From NCBI GenBank assembly GCA_035771165.1, contig JAWNZC010000473.1:4755001-4819000 (forward strand): a stretch of 64,000 nt of DNA, written 5' to 3'. Made by a program: the position numbers and the translations under genes. Shown here in pieces: positions 59,339 to 64,000 of the stretch; the first letter of the stretch is position 1, and every line of letters starts with the position of its first letter. The stretch comes from Paragorgia papillata (taxonomy: Eukaryota > Cnidaria > Anthozoa > Scleralcyonacea > Coralliidae). The notes below the pieces were generated by a model. The model saw only the letters and a program-made list of their open reading frames with translations. It was not told the origin of the DNA and ran no database searches.

Positions 59339-59699
59339 TATATATATATGTCTCTGTAATATAGCGAGCACAACCGCTGAGTATTTACAACGGCGAGCTA
59401 AAGCTTGTGATTTCCTGAGAACATGTCAAATTCAACCAAGATTCTTTTCCAATCTTTTTTCGGAGACTTACCACTGTTATTTTCCAGCTATAGCTAATGC
59501 TAATCAGTTTAAGGTGTATATAGGAATAATAGGATCCTAAACAGCTAATCAGTGTTCGTCACACTGCGTACACCACTGCAGACAGACCAGCAAGTGCACC
59601 CATTGCCAATAATTATATACATAACGTGTTAACTTGTCACTAATATACATAATTAAAACAATTCAGGAAATCTGATTTGTATTAAAGACTTAAGACTCG
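59339..59699. other. Spacer after Penelope copy 4
   Basis: Begins with a short (TA)n tract (to about 59350). No gene or clear repeat seen. Confidence 0.45.
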
Positions 59700-59935
59700 A
59701 GTGCGAGATCTGTACGAGAAAGTATTTGCCTGAGGTTTTCGTACAGACCGAGCGACGATGGAGCGGGGTTTATGCGATAAAACCGAAGGCAGATACTTTC
59801 CCGTACAGAGCGAGCAAACGAGGTTAATATATAAGGTATTATTATACGGCTATTGGTCATTTTATTGTTAGGTTTCGAGCGTTGTTTTCGTCTTGGGAGT
59901 ATGCTATTTATTACCTTACCTGTTAAGAGGAAATA
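59700..59935 (-). repeat. Dispersed repeat, copy 2
   Basis: Complement of the repeat at 53563-53760, with a more complete palindromic section: GTACAGACCGAGCG and GTACAGAGCGAGC flank AGTATTTGCC and GGCAGATACTTTC. I associate repeats of this look with anthozoan genomes (impression, not a search result). Confidence 0.7.
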
Positions 59936-60059
59936 GAGAGGAAAAAGATGCCGAATGTGCAACAATTAATAAGGGGAGTCTAAAATTAAAAGGGGGAAAT
60001 GTTGTTTTTTTTTATCCTGGGCTTCCCTTATTAATTATTGCGCAATCCGTTTCGCGTTG

Positions 60060-60245
60060 CGTTCTGATTATTCTTGGTTTTCATCTGACGTCATGGCGGC
60101 CATATTGGTGCACAGAAACAATGAAATGGCGGTCATGTTGGTGCAAAATCTTTATCCTATGGGAATTTAACTCTATTCTTATTCAAATATTTTGTTTTGT
60201 TTCACCACCCCAAAGGGACCACTGATCACGTGAGTGAAAACGATC
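60060..60245. repeat. Probable dispersed repeat (GACGTCATGGCGGCCAT type)
   Basis: Contains GACGTCATGGCGGCCATATT, a second ATGGCGGTCATGTTGG and GATCACGTGAGTGAAAACGA. Such blocks resemble abundant coral repeats in my experience. Only one copy is in this window, so support is weak. Confidence 0.35.
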
Positions 60246-60272
60246 CATAGTGGTATGACAAATTCAAAATTG

Positions 60273-60440
60273 CAGTGTTGTAAATACCCGTTACTAAAGT
60301 AACGTGTTACTAATTACTTTTTGAGTAATTTTTACGGTAATTAATTACCTGCTGTGCCAAAGTAATTTGTAACGTAATTAATTACCTTTTGCAGGTAATG
60401 AGTAACATTTTCCCTAAAGTAACGTTACGTTACTTCTCAG
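60273..60440. mobile_element. hAT-like terminus (CAGTGTTG, GTTACT-rich)
   Basis: CAGTGTTGTAAATACCCGTT begins a stretch dense in GTTACT, AGTAACG and GTAATTAATTAC, a recognisable type of hAT-like MITE end. The opposite terminus is not evident. Confidence 0.5.
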
Positions 60441-63400
60441 TTTTATTTTAACCAGTCTATAGCCTTACCTCGCATAGTTTTTGCAAAAATATCCCAAGTT
60501 CTTGTAGTCTAGCTCAGCCTGAACTTTAATTTAAAACATAAGAGAGAATAAGGTTCATATGATTAGAGTATGTGAAAATGTGACCAAGAAAATACTGTGA
60601 CCTTCTCTTGTGTTGCCATGGCCCATGGTAATAAAGAACTTCTATTTTCAAAAATGATAACTCATGAAGGAATGGTCAAGAAAATGTTTTTAATGGTTAA
60701 TTTTATCAATGAATACATATTCAAGGAGCTGAACCTAAAAAAATGGAACATTTATCAGTTTTTTTAGAATTTATTAAGATTTTTCCCCAAAATGGATTTT
60801 TTTGAAAATTAAGCAAGCATGCTGCAGTGTATTATAAATTAAAGAGCTTTATAATACTTGTCAATTTTAAAGGTTCAGCTCCTAGATACTGTTTGTATCT
60901 TTTAGTATTAAAATTTTCAGAACAATTGATCAAAGCGTAATAGAAATATATTTTTTGAAATATTCGGTTTTTGTTGAATTTCGTGATTTGAGAAAAATAG
61001 CTTTAAAGTTAAGATAAAAATGTTATGTTGACGTTCGTCCGGCAAGTCTTACAGCAGCGGTAAAATGGATTGAAATGGCATTTAGAACAAGAAAGGACTC
61101 AAAGTGAGTTGCATTCTCGCGCGAGTGTTATCCCGTGGGACTGGAAGCGCCATATTAAGCGAGAGACGTTGTAATGGCGCCAAGATGTAGTTATATGTCA
61201 AGGTGTGAGTCCATCGAAATAAGGTTCCATTTTAATGTTGCGGCTGACTTAAAGGACATCATGTAAAGTCCAAGTAATAGTCTATCTGCTTATGACTTTT
61301 CAAAGAACCGAGACATTACCAGAAATTTGGGACAAGATGGCGTCGCGCGGGCGCATATAGGCCATTAAACATGACGGCCAAATCGTATAAGGAATAATAC
61401 AGTAAAATCGTAAATTTTAAAATTTCTCCTACTAGGGACATAGACTTCTCGGTTGCGGAGCTCGATTCCTGTTAAGAGTTAAGTAAGGAAACGTTATAAC
61501 AAAAAATGTTCGCTTACCGAAATACACAGCCGGTTCCCAACATCGATTTATTTACGCTGCTTATTTGACTCATTCTGTTATGTAAGCCATAGTAATCCTG
61601 CTAAACATGCGATACAAATCTGCCAAATACACCACTTTCCTTGCGAACGATGCAAAGTGCGGAGCTTGCTATGTATTTAGCAATGTTCGAACTGCTAATA
61701 TAACTCGTAAATATCTCCGTATCTAACAACATTGCGGTTCCCAAAGCCTTTCAACATTCTTGGTTTTACAGTGTGTCTGAGCAATACACCAAATCGTAGT
61801 TTTATTTAGGCCCACATGCAAATTAGTTTCCTTTTCAATTTGGGCCTCTATGCAAATTACATCGTGTCTATTAAAGCATAACGGGAAGATAACATAGGCT
61901 GGGACTATTTTTTCATGTTTTGAGTTCATTATTTTTAGACACTACGTTTAGGATTATTGTCAAGGATAATTGAGAAGCAAATTTTATCCTTATAGAATAC
62001 CTAAGCATTAAAAGGTTTCTGAAATCAGAAATGTTATGTTTACTGCGGCTGCTTCAGCCTCATGTTATAAACGAACTACGTTTTATCCCGACTCAGATTG
62101 TATGCACAGTCGAAACTCCGATTTCGTCTATCAGCAGGAGGCCGTTATGTCTAAACGTGGAGTTGAGCTGTGAGAAGGATAAACGACGAAGCCACGGAGG
62201 TCTCTTCTCTTTCGAGCAGCCTGCAGCCTTGTTTGTTTACTTTGAAAGCAGAGGCGATCTTTGTTCTTAGCAGCCGTTTGCATTTTCGCAAAATATTTAC
62301 TGTATATTAATATCATGGGAGTAACCACTGGCTACGAACGTGGCCGCAAAATGTCCCAAATTTCTGGTAATGAAGTCGAACAACATCAGATATTCTGGCG
62401 TTGTTTATGTGGTGGAGGTCGCATCAAGGAACCGACGGAGACCCGAATTTTAGTCTATAGCTAGCCCAAAACATTTAAAAAATTTTTAGACTGGCATATT
62501 ATTGAGCTATGTAGTAAGTCTCTCGCCTAGGAAATGTTTGGATTTTTGGTTTTGACCCCAAATTAGACTTTAAGGGGTTAAATTCCCAATTCTTTAGAAA
62601 TGGGGAAGGTTCATGTCGAATTTTCAAAAAGTATATCTAGAATGCAGCTCGAGGGCAGTTTTCAGGGCGGTGATGGGCTCCATGTTATCGTTGTTTATAT
62701 CTGTTGAATAAAACGCAAGTAGCGTAATTTATTTATTTAGTCCATTGATTTTCTTCCTTTCTAACGTTGATGAAATATTGCTACTAAGTTAAATAAACGA
62801 CTGAGACTCTACAGGGCTGGTTTTGATACGATTAACAGTTTAACTGAATCTTAACACGGTGTACCGCTCCCCCCTAATAAATATATTGATCTTGGTTTTC
62901 AATTTCATAACAGTTCATCTCACTGCGGTGTAAACAATTCCCGTTTCTTCAAATATCTCGTTGTCTGAAGAACCATCCGACCCAAATCTTATATCAAAAT
63001 AGACCGCGAAATGTGGAGATTATTCTTATTACGAGATGAAATCGTACTGAACGTTTCGTAGCCAAAAAATTTTAAAAAATGTAACCTGTTTAAGTGCCAC
63101 ATTGCTTCTTGTCAAAACGAGACAAGAGTATCAGAAATATTAATGATTACCAGTTTTTAACATCTATTTTGTGTTTCTGAGAAAGCGAGTTCACAGATTT
63201 TTATGTTGTTATAGAATTTCTAAGAATTGTCAATTTAGTGACCTTGCAATGATATCTCAGCAGTGCCTTAGTTGTAAACATGACAAGCGAATAAGCGTAT
63301 AAGTATATTCCAGTGAACTCGATGTAAGTTAAAATGTGATACCTGGAACGCTAACGAAGGACCAAAAAGTGAGGCAAAAAGTTCCAGGCCCCTGCGCGGT

Positions 63401-63556
63401 TTGCAGGTACGATTCAGTCTCCCACAAAATGTTTTTTACACGGCCGCCCGTCTTGAGCGAACTGCGAAGGCTCGAAAAAAGGTTTGAAAAAATTATTTAT
63501 CAGACTAAACGTGCATTTAATGGTTTCCCATTGTTGTGCAGCGCTGTTGTTGTTTT
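60441..63556. other. Unassigned sequence
   Basis: Mostly AT-rich, with GC-richer patches near 61100-61360 and 62030-62270. A short inverted pair AGGAGCTGAACC / GGTTCAGCTCCT lies at about 60723 and 60873. Open frames at 61723-61929 (-), 62031-62270 (+), 62261-62464 (+) and 63336-63569 (+) have no recognised domain; exons of an unrecognised gene cannot be excluded. Confidence 0.4.
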
Positions 63557-63592
63557 ATTTACTGTATAGCAGTCCAAAACTATACAGTAAAT
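63557..63592. repeat. Perfect 13-bp inverted repeat
   Basis: ATTTACTGTATAG at 63557-63569 and its complement at 63580-63592 with a 10-nt loop. It could act as a hairpin in RNA or be a minimal MITE core. Confidence 0.6.
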
Positions 63593-64000
63593 TAAGCTAG
63601 GGATGAAAATAGGCTGAGAAAAAAGACGTCCTTTTGCTGGCTAGGATGAAAACAGCCAGCCGAAAAGGTGAGAACAAGAGTGAGAAAGCTATTCTTGTAC
63701 GAGTTTGAAGACGTATTGATACTTGATATTTCATAATATACATCTAATGTCATTTTCTTATTTCTGCTCCTTTAATTTCTTGTTCAGTTTTGTTAAACGG
63801 CCTTTTGTAACTAATGATATTTTAAGAAATATAAACTGACAACTTGATTGTTTATTTTTCACGTTTACTCATGGCTAGTTGTTGTTTTCGGTACGAATGC
63901 GGAATGCTTTTTAAACAAAACGAACTGATGAAACTGGTACTAACCTAAACGGCATATTCTATACTAAGTTTGTGTTGATTTTTTGTATCCTCTTCGGAGT

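Overview
The window is eukaryotic. It holds split genes with GT-AG introns, tRNA-derived SINEs, Penelope-like retroelements with hammerhead ribozymes, PIF/Harbinger and hAT-like DNA transposons, and very long minisatellites. The combination (MYND + DUF4470 gene copies, GIY-YIG Penelope elements, and dispersed repeats of a kind I associate with coral and anemone genomes) suggests a marine invertebrate, most likely an anthozoan cnidarian. That assignment is inference from content and no single marker proves it. There is no bacterial-style gene organisation.

Layout. 1-8258 is a 17-bp minisatellite with a ~1.2-kb higher-order periodicity; it runs off the left edge. 8259-9959 is a unique spacer with a small MITE and a TTTGCA-rich patch. 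9960-15333 is a second, unrelated 21-bp minisatellite with large internal duplications. 15.3-28 kb is a transposon-rich spacer: foldback MITEs, a Tc1/mariner-type MITE, a TTAA-flanked element, a Mutator-like long-TIR element, a hAT MITE, paired tRNA-derived SINEs, and a 277-bp dimeric element with a hammerhead ribozyme in each unit (retrozyme-like).

The host genes are one family: two tandem MYND zinc fingers plus a DUF4470-type region in exon 1, and a long conserved exon 2. Copy B (+, exon 1 at 32878-33466, exon 2 at 55114-56285) is intact and predicts 586 aa. Copy A (-, 30885-28256) lies head-to-head with B and is a pseudogene with -7 and +4 bp frameshifts. Copy C (-, 21524-18787) is exon 2 only, has a nonsense codon and is split by a hAT-like insertion. 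A fourth copy may survive only as promoter-flank sequence at 16.5-17.4 kb.

Intron 1 of copy B (33467-55113) holds a deep transposon nest. A non-LTR retrotransposon was hit by three CAGGGGCGGATC-ended elements. One of these contains a Harbinger element (Myb-like gene plus DDE transposase). The Harbinger in turn contains three Penelope-like copies in the tandem-plus-inverted arrangement. A fourth Penelope copy lies at 57.5-59.3 kb. 60.4-64 kb shows little I can name.

Functionally, the Penelope RT/GIY-YIG protein (one full ORF, 753 aa) is the only intact-looking transposition protein in the window. It may mobilise the retrozyme-like dimer, since both carry type I hammerheads and both end at (TA)n tracts.
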